64,000 nt of DNA from Rhizobium sp. BK376. GTDB lineage: Bacteria; Pseudomonadota; Alphaproteobacteria; Rhizobiales; Rhizobiaceae. The number at the start of each line of letters is the position of its first letter. Position 1 is the first letter of the stretch. Made by a program: the position numbers and the translations under genes. Positions 44,751-53,086 of the stretch are shown here, piece after piece. Below the pieces are notes generated by a model, which saw nothing but the letters and a program-made list of their open reading frames with translations, was not told the DNA's origin and searched no databases. The stretch is from assembly GCF_004341625.1 (NCBI RefSeq), contig NZ_SLZG01000001.1, positions 620,001 to 684,000 of the forward strand, given 5' to 3'.

Positions 44751-45278
44751 ATGCCCGCCTATGTCGCACTGCTCAGAGCCGTCAACGTTGGCGGTACCGG
44801 CGCCCTGCCGATGGCCGAATTGAAAGCGATCTGCGAGGGGCTCGGGTTTACCGATGTCACCACCTACATCCAGAGCGGCAATGTAGTCTTCCGTTCCGAT
44901 GAGCCGAAGGCAAGCGTCCAGAAGCGGCTTGAGACAGCGCTTGCCGAGAGAATGGGGGCGTCGCCGGGCGTGATGCTGCGCAGCCGGAAAGAACTCGATG
45001 CTGCAGCCGGGGGATCGCCCTTTCCGCATGCCAAGCCGAGTTTCCTGCTCGTCTATTTCCTGCCCGAACCGCCGCCTAAGGATGCGCTGGACAAGCTTGT
45101 CGCCCCGGATGGCGAAGAGGTGAGCATCGCCGGTCGGGAGATCTATGTGCATTATCCAAACGGGTCGGGCCGGTCGAAGCTGAAGCTTCCCGCGCTCAAG
45201 GTCGGCACCTCACGAAATCTCAACACCACGATCAAGCTTGCCGAAATGGCAGCCGCGCTCGAGGATGGTGAGGGATGA
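44751..45278 (+). CDS. DUF1697 family protein
   Basis: The 175-residue cytoplasmic protein matches the DUF1697 family: start PAYVALLRAVNVGGTGALPMAELK in part, TYIQSGNVVF, FLLVYFLPEPP, and IYVHYPNGSGRSKLKLPALK. The C-terminal TSRNLNTTIKLAEMA is also conserved. Function unknown. ggaaagg precedes the ATG, and it follows the methyltransferase by 26 bases on the same strand, so the ptrB-methyltransferase-DUF1697 row may be one operon. Confidence 0.9.
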   Translation: MPAYVALLRAVNVGGTGALPMAELKAICEGLGFTDVTTYIQSGNVVFRSDEPKASVQKRLETALAERMGASPGVMLRSRKELDAAAGGSPFPHAKPSFLLVYFLPEPPPKDALDKLVAPDGEEVSIAGREIYVHYPNGSGRSKLKLPALKVGTSRNLNTTIKLAEMAAALEDGEG

Positions 45279-45303
45279 TCGCCCGTTTAATATCCGGGAA
45301 GCG

Positions 45304-45570
45304 CTAGGCGCTTCTCAACTGTTGATGCGAAGCCTTGCGGAGGCCGGTAAAATCAACCGGGCATACTTCCCCTCGGGCCGCGCTGCCGTTGTAAAGCCTT
45401 CTCAGCAATTCGATATCGCTCGCCATGGCATCGCGCTTGGCAAACCAATCGTTCAAGGCTTCAGCCATGATTTCGTCGGTATCGATATAGGTGCTCGATG
45501 CGACCGCCCGGCGGAGGGCGCCTGCCTGTGCTTTGGAGAGTTCGACTGTCAGCTTCTCGTTCATTGGCAT
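45304..45570 (-). CDS. ParD-like ribbon-helix-helix antitoxin (no adjacent toxin)
   Basis: The 88-residue protein begins PMNEKLTVELSKAQAGALRRAV and has the ribbon-helix-helix layout of ParD antitoxins: a short strand, then helices (SSTYIDTDEIMAEALNDWFAKR) and a toxin-binding tail with LLRRLYNGSAARGE. gggagg lies before the start at 45570. No ParE or RelE-type gene is found within a few hundred bases, so it is either an orphan or a DNA-binding regulator. Its first residues resemble those of the ParD at 47999-48259, suggesting common origin. Confidence 0.7.
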   Translation of the reverse strand: MPMNEKLTVELSKAQAGALRRAVASSTYIDTDEIMAEALNDWFAKRDAMASDIELLRRLYNGSAARGEVCPVDFTGLRKASHQQLRSA

Positions 45571-45657
45571 GTAAACCTCCCGTGGAAGCGTGCGGCGCGC
45601 AATATACCACCGGCTCAACGGTCAGACAACGCGCTGTCACAAAGCGTGATGGAACCC

Positions 45658-46269
45658 CTACATAGGGTGGAAAAGCAGTTTGACCAGTGTGCGAAATACC
45701 AGAACCTGATCTGCAAGCGCCCTGGGCTCCTTCAGCGCCTTTGAAATGACGATTCCGCCTTCGACGACGGTCGAGACCATGTCGGCGAGCTGGTCGACAT
45801 CAAGGGGCTCGCGCGGCGTATGGACTGCCGTGATTTCCTCAAACATGCCACGGAAGCGCCGGCGCCACATCAGTGCCGCCTCGCGATTGATCGCCTGGAT
45901 TTCCCGGTCGAAGGCGCGCTCGTAATAGCACATGGTCGCGACGAGGCAGCCGGGGTGGCCATTCGGTAGGTCGGCAAGGAGTTCCGAAAGAAGCTTCAGG
46001 CCCAGCAAGAAAGATTGCAGCGGATCATCCACGAGTTCGCGGGCGCGGCCGAAGATGTCGTCGTAGATCTTCTCATCGGCCTCGATGTAGCGATAGAGCA
46101 ATGCTTTGGCGAGTTCGTTCTTGTCACGGAAATGGTAGAAGAAGCCACTCTTGGTGATACCGGTTTCGGCGATCAGTTCGTCGATCGAGGTTCCGCCGAA
46201 GCCCTTGGCAAGGACGGCAGCCTCCGCAACTTCCAGGATCCTGACACGCGTTTCTTCACCCTTACGCAT
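45658..46269 (-). CDS. TetR family transcriptional regulator
   Basis: The 203-residue protein has the N-terminal TetR helix-turn-helix (about 7-53; RILEVAEAAVLAKGFGGTSIDELI in part, GITKSGFFYHFRDKNELAKALL) and an all-helical ligand domain. It is transcribed away from the homocysteine S-methyltransferase-like gene, which is its most likely target. A weak dyad CTTGC-N11-GCAAG at 46384-46404 lies in the shared promoter region and may be its operator. The C-terminus shows the TetR_C_6-like pattern with GHPGCLVATMCYYE. Confidence 0.9.
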   Translation of the reverse strand: MRKGEETRVRILEVAEAAVLAKGFGGTSIDELIAETGITKSGFFYHFRDKNELAKALLYRYIEADEKIYDDIFGRARELVDDPLQSFLLGLKLLSELLADLPNGHPGCLVATMCYYERAFDREIQAINREAALMWRRRFRGMFEEITAVHTPREPLDVDQLADMVSTVVEGGIVISKALKEPRALADQVLVFRTLVKLLFHPM

Positions 46270-46494
46270 TAGCGACTCCTGTACCGGCGGTGCGGTTCCC
46301 TAGACCGACTAACCCAAAGTCATCCTCTCCATTTCTCGAAACCTGGCCCTTAAGCCCTTGAATCGGCATAACGATCAAGTTTTCTTGCTTAAGTGTACCG
46401 CAAGCCTTCTATTTTAGCATGCGATAATACGCCATCCTCCTGACTATGCCCCACATTGCGAAGGTCAAACGACAAGCGAAAGCTGGAGATCAAC

Positions 46495-47451
46495 ATGGCT
46501 AAGTATAGGAACAGCCTGCCGCAAATCAGCGATGGATTATTCCTGAGCGACGGGGGCATGGAAACAAGCCTCATCTTCCAGGATGGCGTGGAATTGCCGC
46601 ATTTTGCATCCGTCATTCTTCTGGAACGGCCGGAGGGACGCGAGCAGCTGAAGCAGTACTATCGGCGTTATCTGGCGATTGCCCGCCAGCACGGGACGGG
46701 CTTCATCCTCGATACCGCCACATGGCGCGCCAATGCGGACTGGGGCGAAAAGCTCGGCTATGACGCTCAGGCGCTGAAGGCGCTGAACGAGAGCGCAGTC
46801 GATTTGCTGATTGATCTGCGCCGTGAATATGAGCGGCCTCAGGTGCCGATCGTCATAAACGGCCCGATCGGACCGCGCGGCGACGGCTACAAGGCCAGCG
46901 ACATGGGTGCCGCCGAGGCAGAGGACTATCACAGCGCGCAGATCGCCACTTTCGCCGGCACGGAAGCCGATATGGTGACGGCACTCACTTTAACCAACAT
47001 TGACGAGGCAATCGGTATTGCAACCGCGGCCAAGAAATACCACATGCCTTGTGTGATCTCCTTCACCGTGGAGACAAACGGTCATCTTGTAACCGGACGT
47101 ACGCTCCGCGACGCGATCGAGAGCGTCGATGCCGCCACGAATGCGGCACCGGCCTATTACATGATCAACTGCGCCCATCCGAGCCATTTCGAGGGCGTAC
47201 TAGATCATGACAGCCGCTGGATCAAGCGCATAGCAGGGCTCAGGGCCAATGCCTCGAAAATGAGCCACACCGAACTGGACGAGAGCGATACGCTGGATGC
47301 AGGCGATCCTGCAGACCTTGGACGCCGGTACAGCCATCTCGTCAGCCGCATGCCGCATATGCGCGTTCTTGGCGGCTGCTGCGGCACAGATGAGCGGCAC
47401 ATCGCGGCCATCTGCGAGGCCTGCCTGCCGCAGCGAGCGGCAAGCGCCTGA
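46495..47451 (+). CDS. Homocysteine S-methyltransferase family protein
   Basis: The 318-residue enzyme has a Pcf-type TIM barrel with the zinc-binding cysteines: Cys in YMINCAHPSHF (about residue 223) and the pair in LGGCCGTDERHI (about 301-302). The N-terminus LSDGGMETSLIF is typical, as is NGPIGPRGDGY. Members transfer a methyl group from S-methylmethionine, betaine or S-adenosylmethionine to homocysteine or selenocysteine. ggag lies nine bases before the ATG. Divergent from tetR. Confidence 0.9.
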   Translation: MAKYRNSLPQISDGLFLSDGGMETSLIFQDGVELPHFASVILLERPEGREQLKQYYRRYLAIARQHGTGFILDTATWRANADWGEKLGYDAQALKALNESAVDLLIDLRREYERPQVPIVINGPIGPRGDGYKASDMGAAEAEDYHSAQIATFAGTEADMVTALTLTNIDEAIGIATAAKKYHMPCVISFTVETNGHLVTGRTLRDAIESVDAATNAAPAYYMINCAHPSHFEGVLDHDSRWIKRIAGLRANASKMSHTELDESDTLDAGDPADLGRRYSHLVSRMPHMRVLGGCCGTDERHIAAICEACLPQRAASA

Positions 47452-47476
47452 TACAAACTAAAAAAGGAATGGGACG

Positions 47477-47668
47477 ATGACGAAGGTACAACCACAGTCG
47501 AACGAGCAGCATGGTCTGCTGCCCATAATCAATACCCTCTTTACGAGGTTACGCTCGCGGCCGACCAAAGGGTTCCCCCACTTCGACACTCTGGATTCGC
47601 ATACGGAAGAGGATATCGGCTTTCACCGCGACGGACGGCTGCATGAAAAGGATGAGTGGCGGTTCTGA
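47477..47668 (+). CDS. Small hypothetical protein, 63 aa
   Basis: A polar 63-residue protein (MTKVQPQSNEQHGLLPIINTLF..., ending HEKDEWRF) with no signal peptide or known motif. It starts 26 bases after the homocysteine S-methyltransferase-like gene with ggaatggg as a possible ribosome binding site, so it could be the second gene of that TetR-controlled unit. Confidence 0.5.
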   Translation: MTKVQPQSNEQHGLLPIINTLFTRLRSRPTKGFPHFDTLDSHTEEDIGFHRDGRLHEKDEWRF

Positions 47669-47686
47669 CACCTGCCGGAAGCGCTC

Positions 47687-47995
47687 TCAGGCTTTCAACA
47701 GGGTCTCGTAATCCCTGCCGCCGGAGAAGACGTTGGTGATCCAGACGGTTTCAGCCTCGATCGTATAGAGGATCACCACACTCTTTTCGAAGACGGTCAT
47801 GCGGATACCAGGGCCAAGGTCTTCGCGCGCGACGCCACCGAGAGGGGCGTCGCCGATCCTTGTGCATCGAGCCTGGATGCGATCAAGATAGCTTTCTGTC
47901 GTGTTTATGTTCCGGCTCTGGTCGAGAATGTAAGCCGCAATGTCGAGGAGATCTTCGGAAGCCCTCGGTCGATATTCAACCGGATATCGCTTCAT
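47687..47995 (-). CDS. parE: ParE/RelE-superfamily toxin
   Basis: The 102-residue protein has the ParE layout: KRYPVEYRPRASEDLLDIAAYI at the N-terminus, the helical hairpin with TTESYLDRIQARCTRIGDAPLGGVAR, and the C-terminal strands RMTVFEKSVVILYTIEAETVWITNVF. ParE toxins poison DNA gyrase; other superfamily members are ribonucleases. It lies three bases after the ParD gene on the same strand in the antitoxin-first order. Confidence 0.87.
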   Translation of the reverse strand: MKRYPVEYRPRASEDLLDIAAYILDQSRNINTTESYLDRIQARCTRIGDAPLGGVAREDLGPGIRMTVFEKSVVILYTIEAETVWITNVFSGGRDYETLLKA

Positions 47996-47998
47996 AAA

Positions 47999-48259
47999 TC
48001 AGCGATGCTTCTCAAAGAAATCGGAAAGCTTAGCCTTTACTTCCTCGCCGGTCAGATTTGGCCTTGGATCGTCCAACGAAGATTTGACGCGCGCCCGAAT
48101 GGAAGCGATGCGTTCCCGGTGTTCTTCCTCCTGCCGCATCCAGACGCGCATCGCCTCGCGCAGCACTTCGCTGGTGGAGGCATAATCCCCCGCTTCCACC
48201 CTCGTCTTGATAAGGTTCACCATTTCCGTCGGCAGGGTGATACTCAGCTTCTCGTTCAT
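47999..48259 (-). CDS. parD: ParD-type antitoxin
   Basis: The 86-residue antitoxin begins NEKLSITLPTEMVNLIKTRV, the ribbon-helix-helix DNA-binding part, with GDYASTSEVLREAMRVWMRQEE after it. The C-terminal tail (VKSSLDDPRPNLTGEEVKAKLSDFFEKH) is the toxin-binding region. An upstream in-frame start is less likely because it lacks the family pattern. The pair is expected to repress its own promoter, which lies before 48260. Confidence 0.87.
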   Translation of the reverse strand: MNEKLSITLPTEMVNLIKTRVEAGDYASTSEVLREAMRVWMRQEEEHRERIASIRARVKSSLDDPRPNLTGEEVKAKLSDFFEKHR

Positions 48260-48353
48260 GTCACTCTCCTTTGTGCGGGAGGATAAAGTAGGATTATATC
48301 CTACCATCAACAATCGCCTTGCGCCACCTTGCCCGCGACCCTACCTTAGGTCC

Positions 48354-49859
48354 ATGAGCCTCTCCCTTGACGACAGCACCGCGCTTCAGGCGCCCTTTTC
48401 GTTCGACAACAGCTATATCAAGCTGCCCGCGCATTTCTTTGCGCGGCAGGTTCCCTCGGCGGCGACCGCGCCGCAGTTGATCAAGCTGAACGAGGCGCTT
48501 GCCGAAGAGCTTGGGCTTGATGTCGAAGCCCTGCGCTGCGACGGCGCGCAGATATTTTCCGGCAATATCGTGCCATCGGGCGCGGAGCCCCTGGCCATGG
48601 CCTATGCCGGCCATCAGTTCGGTCAGTTCGTGCCGCAGCTTGGCGATGGGCGGGCAATTCTGCTTGGCGAAGTCGTCGACCGCGACGGCAATCGCCGCGA
48701 TATCCAGCTGAAGGGTGCCGGACAGACGCCGTTTTCACGCCGTGGGGATGGCCGCGCCGCACTCGGGCCGGTGTTGCGCGAATATATCGTCAGCGAGGCC
48801 ATGCATGCGCTCGGCCTTCCGACGACAAGGGCGCTGGCCGCCGTCACCACAGGCCAGCCGGTCTATCGCGAGGAGGTCCTACCCGGCGCGGTCTTCACCC
48901 GCGTGGCCCCGAGCCATATCCGCGTCGGCACCTTCCAGTTCTTCGCCGCGCGGGGGGATACCGAAGGCGTCAAGACGCTTGCCGACTATGTCATCGACCG
49001 CCACTACCCTCGGGCCAAGGAAAGCATTCGCCCCTATCTCGCCCTGTTCGAGATGGTAGCAGAGCGGCAGGCGTCGCTGATCGCGCGTTGGCTGCATGTC
49101 GGCTTCATCCATGGCGTGATGAATACGGACAATATGACCATTTCAGGGGAAACGATCGATTTCGGTCCCTGCGCCTTCATGGACACCTACGATCCGGCAA
49201 AGGTCTTCTCTTCGATCGACCGCAACGGACGCTATGCCTATGCCAACCAGCCGGCGATCGGGCAGTGGAACCTGGCGCGGCTGGGCGAGACCTTGCTGCC
49301 GCTCTTCGACACCGATCAGGACAAGGCGGTGGATCTGGCAAACGCGGTCATCAAGGGTTATGGCGAGCGCTTCCAGGCCCATTGGCTGGAGGGCATGCGT
49401 CGCAAGATCGGCCTTGTGACCGGCGAAGACGGCGATCTCGATCTCGTCCAGGCGCTGCTTGCATTGATGCACGAGCAGGAAGGGGACTTCACCCTCACCT
49501 TCCGCCGCCTTTCGGCCTCTGCCGAAACCCACGCGAACGAAGCGGCTTTTGCAGGCAGTTTCAAAATGCCCGAGGCGGTCAGTCCGTGGCTGACCCGCTG
49601 GCACGAGCGTCTCTCTCGCGACCCGCAATCCCCGGCGGAAAGGGCGAAAGCCATGCGGCAGGTCAACCCTGCCTTCATTCCGCGCAACCATCGGATCGAA
49701 CAGGCAATCGAAGCGGCGGTCGAAGACGGTGATTTCTCGCTGTTCGAGGCGCTTCTCGTTGTCCTTGCCAAGCCCTACGAGGATCAGCCTGATTTTGCGC
49801 CCTATGCCGAACCGCCGCAGCCCTCCGAACGGGTGCTGCAGACATTCTGCGGCACCTGA
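48354..49859 (+). CDS. selO: Protein adenylyltransferase SelO
   Basis: SelO/YdiU is a pseudokinase-fold enzyme that transfers AMP to Ser, Thr or Tyr residues of proteins, with a redox role. The 501-residue protein shows the family order: AYAGHQFGQFVPQLGDGRAILLGE in part, QLKGAGQTPFSRRGDGRAALG, and VAPSHIRVGTFQFFAARGD. VGFIHGVMNTDNMTISGETIDFGP (in part) contains the HxxxNxDN active site and the DFG-like metal ligand, and YAYANQPAIGQWNL follows. The terminal selenocysteine or cysteine-type tail is seen as FCGT. ATG at 48354 gives the family start. Confidence 0.94.
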   Translation: MSLSLDDSTALQAPFSFDNSYIKLPAHFFARQVPSAATAPQLIKLNEALAEELGLDVEALRCDGAQIFSGNIVPSGAEPLAMAYAGHQFGQFVPQLGDGRAILLGEVVDRDGNRRDIQLKGAGQTPFSRRGDGRAALGPVLREYIVSEAMHALGLPTTRALAAVTTGQPVYREEVLPGAVFTRVAPSHIRVGTFQFFAARGDTEGVKTLADYVIDRHYPRAKESIRPYLALFEMVAERQASLIARWLHVGFIHGVMNTDNMTISGETIDFGPCAFMDTYDPAKVFSSIDRNGRYAYANQPAIGQWNLARLGETLLPLFDTDQDKAVDLANAVIKGYGERFQAHWLEGMRRKIGLVTGEDGDLDLVQALLALMHEQEGDFTLTFRRLSASAETHANEAAFAGSFKMPEAVSPWLTRWHERLSRDPQSPAERAKAMRQVNPAFIPRNHRIEQAIEAAVEDGDFSLFEALLVVLAKPYEDQPDFAPYAEPPQPSERVLQTFCGT

Positions 49860-50100
49860 GGATCGCTTTCGGAAGGATTGAACGCGCCCGTTGACAGGCC
49901 TCCGCGAGGTCCCGGATCAACGGGCTTCGTGCCCGTAAATCCGCTGAAATTCCTCGATTTTCTATAATCACCACAGCCTGTTTCCGGCCATTGAAAGCCC
50001 CATTCTTCGCGCTATCTGCGTTTCTGTCGGATGGCGAACTATTTTTTTGCAACCCTCCGTCGTGTCCTTGCCTGCCTTCGATCAGCGGGAGACTGCGTTC

Positions 50101-52431
50101 ATGGCGATCGTCCTCACCTCCATCCTATTCATCCTCATTGGACTGGCGCTTAGCGGCGGAGGTGGCTGGCTCATCGCTCTCGATGGCAGCCCGTTTTATC
50201 TCTTCGCCGGGCTGATGTTCCTGATCACGGCCGTGCTGCTGATGATGCGGCAGGCCATCGCGCTGTGGGTCTATGCGTTTCTTGTTCTCGCAGCGCTGAT
50301 ATGGGCGATATGGGAGGTTGGCTTCGACTGGTGGCAACTCGGTCCGCGCGGGGGCCTCATCATCCTCCTGGGGCTGTGGCTGCTGACGCCGTGGATCCGC
50401 AGGCCGCTCGGCTTTCGAAGCTCGACCGGGTTCTACCCCGCCAATCCGTGGCCATTGGCCGTTCCTGTCATTCTCGGCATCATTGCAGCGGGCTACTCGA
50501 TGACGACGGATCCGCACGATCTCGAGGGGTCCCTGCCCGGTGTCGTCACGGCGAGCGCTGCACCTACTGACAGCGTTCCGCCCGGCGAATGGCACCAGTA
50601 TGGCCGCACGCCGCTTGGTCAGCGCTACTCGCCGCTCGACCAGATCACGCCCTCCAACGTCGCCAGCCTGAAAGTGGCCTGGCAATATGAGACGGGCGAC
50701 AAGCGGCGGCCGGACGACGTGGGCGAGACGACCTATCAGGTCACGCCTCTGAAAATCGGAGACACGCTCTACCTCTGCACGCCGCATAATTGGGCAGTCG
50801 CCATCGATGCGGCGACCGGCAAGGAGAAATGGAAATACGATTCCAGTTCCGGCATGAACCCCAACCGCCAGCACCAAACCTGCCGGGGCGTCACCTACTA
50901 TCACGAACCATCGGCGGCACCGGGAACGCCCTGCGCCGATCGCGTCTACCTGCCGACCTCGGATGCCCGGCTGATTGCGCTTGATGCCGCCAATGGCCGG
51001 GTCTGTGCCAGCTTTGCCAACAAGGGCACGCTGGACCTAACCCAGAACATGAAGTTCAATCCGGCCGGCTACTATTATTCGACGTCGCCGCCCGTCGCCG
51101 TCGCCGGTAAGATCATCGTCGGGGGTGCCGTCAACGACAATTATTCGACGCAGGAGCAGTCCGGCGTCATCCGGGCTTTCGATATCAACACCGGTGCACT
51201 GCTCTGGAACTGGGATTCGGGCAATCCCGACCAGACGGCGCCGCTGCCGTCCGGACAGACCTACACCACCAACTCGCCGAACAGCTGGTCGATCTCCAGC
51301 GTCGACGAGGCGCTTGGGATGATCTATGTGCCTCTCGGCAACCAGCCGCCCGACCAGCTCGGCATGAACCGTAGCGCCAATGTCGAGAAATACTCATCCT
51401 CCGTCGTCGCGCTCGACATCAATACCGGACAGGCCAAGTGGGTGCGCCAGATGGTTCATCACGATCTCTGGGACATGGATGTGCCGGCTGAACCCTCCCT
51501 ACTCGACATCACCAAGCCTGATGGCAGTACCGTGCCGGCGCTCGTCGCCGCCACCAAGCAGGGTGATATCTACGTTCTCGACCGACGTAACGGCCAGCCG
51601 ATCATTCCGGTCAGGGAGGTGCCCGCACCCAGTGGAACCATACAAGAAGACCATTCGTCTCCGACCCAGCCCTTGTCCTCGCTGAGCTTCATGCCCGATC
51701 CGCTGAAGGAAAAGGACATGTGGGGCATTACCCTTTTCGACCAGCTCGCCTGCCGCATCCGCTTTCATCAACTCAATTATGAAGGCCGCTACACGCCGCC
51801 ATCGCTGAAGGGTTCCATCATCTATCCCGGCAATTTCGGGACCTTCAACTGGGGTGGCATCGCCGTCGATCCGGAGCGGCAGATCATGTTCGGCATGCCG
51901 ACCTATCTCGCCTTCACCTCGCAGCTCGTTCCCGCCAGCCAGATTCCGCCGAAGGGACAGGACGAAAAGGCCAGCGAAGAAGGGCTGAACCGCAATGAGG
52001 GCGCGCCCTACGGCGTGTTCATGGGTCCGTTCCTGTCGCCGATCGGCGTTCCCTGCCAGGCCCCGCCGTGGGGCTATGTCGCGGGCGCCGACCTTCGCAC
52101 CGGCCGGATCGCGTACATGCACAAGAACGGCACGGTGCATGACATGACGCCGCTGCCGCTGCCCTTCAAGGTCGGCGTGCCCGGTATTGGCGGACCAATC
52201 GTCACCAAGGGCGGCGTCGCCTTCCTTGCTGCATCCGTCGACAACTATCTGCGCGGCTATGACGTGACGACGGGCCAGCAACTCTGGGAAGCCCGCCTTC
52301 CGGCCGGCGGCCAGGCCACGCCGATGACCTATGCGGTCGGCGACAAGCAATATGTGGTGATCGTCGCCGGCGGCCACGGCTCGCTCGGCACGAAGGCTGG
52401 AGACTACGTCATTTCCTATACGCTGCCCTAA
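50101..52431 (+). CDS. gcd: Membrane-bound PQQ-dependent glucose dehydrogenase
   Basis: Gcd oxidises glucose to gluconolactone in the periplasm with pyrroloquinoline quinone and feeds electrons to ubiquinone. The 776-residue protein has five N-terminal membrane helices (about 1-150) and a periplasmic eight-bladed propeller with tryptophan-docking repeats (for example VYLPTSDARLIALDAANGRVC in part). The catalytic and PQQ contacts fit WEY-type family motifs, VHHDLWDMDVPAEP and GNFGTFNWGG. ATG at 50101 is preceded by ggga. No pqq biosynthesis genes are in the window. Confidence 0.93.
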   Translation: MAIVLTSILFILIGLALSGGGGWLIALDGSPFYLFAGLMFLITAVLLMMRQAIALWVYAFLVLAALIWAIWEVGFDWWQLGPRGGLIILLGLWLLTPWIRRPLGFRSSTGFYPANPWPLAVPVILGIIAAGYSMTTDPHDLEGSLPGVVTASAAPTDSVPPGEWHQYGRTPLGQRYSPLDQITPSNVASLKVAWQYETGDKRRPDDVGETTYQVTPLKIGDTLYLCTPHNWAVAIDAATGKEKWKYDSSSGMNPNRQHQTCRGVTYYHEPSAAPGTPCADRVYLPTSDARLIALDAANGRVCASFANKGTLDLTQNMKFNPAGYYYSTSPPVAVAGKIIVGGAVNDNYSTQEQSGVIRAFDINTGALLWNWDSGNPDQTAPLPSGQTYTTNSPNSWSISSVDEALGMIYVPLGNQPPDQLGMNRSANVEKYSSSVVALDINTGQAKWVRQMVHHDLWDMDVPAEPSLLDITKPDGSTVPALVAATKQGDIYVLDRRNGQPIIPVREVPAPSGTIQEDHSSPTQPLSSLSFMPDPLKEKDMWGITLFDQLACRIRFHQLNYEGRYTPPSLKGSIIYPGNFGTFNWGGIAVDPERQIMFGMPTYLAFTSQLVPASQIPPKGQDEKASEEGLNRNEGAPYGVFMGPFLSPIGVPCQAPPWGYVAGADLRTGRIAYMHKNGTVHDMTPLPLPFKVGVPGIGGPIVTKGGVAFLAASVDNYLRGYDVTTGQQLWEARLPAGGQATPMTYAVGDKQYVVIVAGGHGSLGTKAGDYVISYTLP

Positions 52432-52518
52432 GCATTCCAATCGGTGATCGGCATCGACGCGCAAGGCCCGGACAGGCTTGGCGAGTCATTTTCGCGCCAG
52501 CCAAAGGGAGATACTCCG

Positions 52519-52995
52519 ATGAAAGTGCACAGCAGCCTGCAGAGCTCTTACACCAGCATATTCCAGTCGCAGCCTAGCAGCGGCTCGGACGACGATACTC
52601 CGTTTTCTCTTCCGGATGACACCAGCGACCAGCAGCAGCAACAGTCGAACGCGCCTTCTGTCGCGTCGAGCGGCGTGCCTTCGTCGCTGTCGTCCTTCTG
52701 GATCAACCAGGCCGATGATCCGACCGCTGAAACCGCAAATGGTGGTCAGTCGAGCCAGTCTATCGCAGACGAATTCGGCGACCTCGCCAATATGACGCCG
52801 GCCCAGAAGATCCGCGCGCAGTATCTCGAAGAACATAATATGACGGAAGACCAGTTCAACGCGCTGCCATCCGATCAGCAGAAGGCGATCAACGACGCCA
52901 TCGCGCAGGAAATCAAACAGAAGCTCGGCGACGACAGCAAGAACGATAGCACAGATACGAGCGACAGCGCCGCATCGGCCCTCGCGCTCGTCTGA
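52519..52995 (+). CDS. Low-complexity acidic hypothetical protein, 158 aa
   Basis: The protein is rich in Ser, Gln and Asp (SSLQSSYTSIFQSQPSSGSDDD, with a run of five Gln), then has a short helical region with DEFGDLANMTPAQKIRAQYLEEHNMTEDQFNALPSDQQKAINDAIAQEI. The last part matches small exported or disordered rhizobial proteins in general layout, but no signal peptide is visible. ggag lies nine bases before the ATG at 52519, and a strong hairpin follows the stop. Function unknown. Confidence 0.65.
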   Translation: MKVHSSLQSSYTSIFQSQPSSGSDDDTPFSLPDDTSDQQQQQSNAPSVASSGVPSSLSSFWINQADDPTAETANGGQSSQSIADEFGDLANMTPAQKIRAQYLEEHNMTEDQFNALPSDQQKAINDAIAQEIKQKLGDDSKNDSTDTSDSAASALALV

Positions 52996-53021
52996 GACCA
53001 ACTACAGCATTGCATGAACTG

Positions 53022-53053
53022 GATAAGGCGGAGATTCGCATCTCCGCCTTATC
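53022..53053. terminator. Strong hairpin between converging genes
   Basis: A 14-bp perfect stem (GATAAGGCGGAGAT / ATCTCCGCCTTATC) with the tetraloop TCGC lies between the stop codons of the low-complexity gene and the beta-lactamase gene. tatttgat follows on the plus strand. It likely ends transcription from both sides. Confidence 0.7.
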
Positions 53054-53086
53054 TATTTGATCTGCAATATTTTTACGGTTAGAAAG

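Noticed and set aside
49920..49936. ACGGGC/GCCCGT hairpin after selO
   Set aside because: Short stem with no T-run; not enough to call a terminator.
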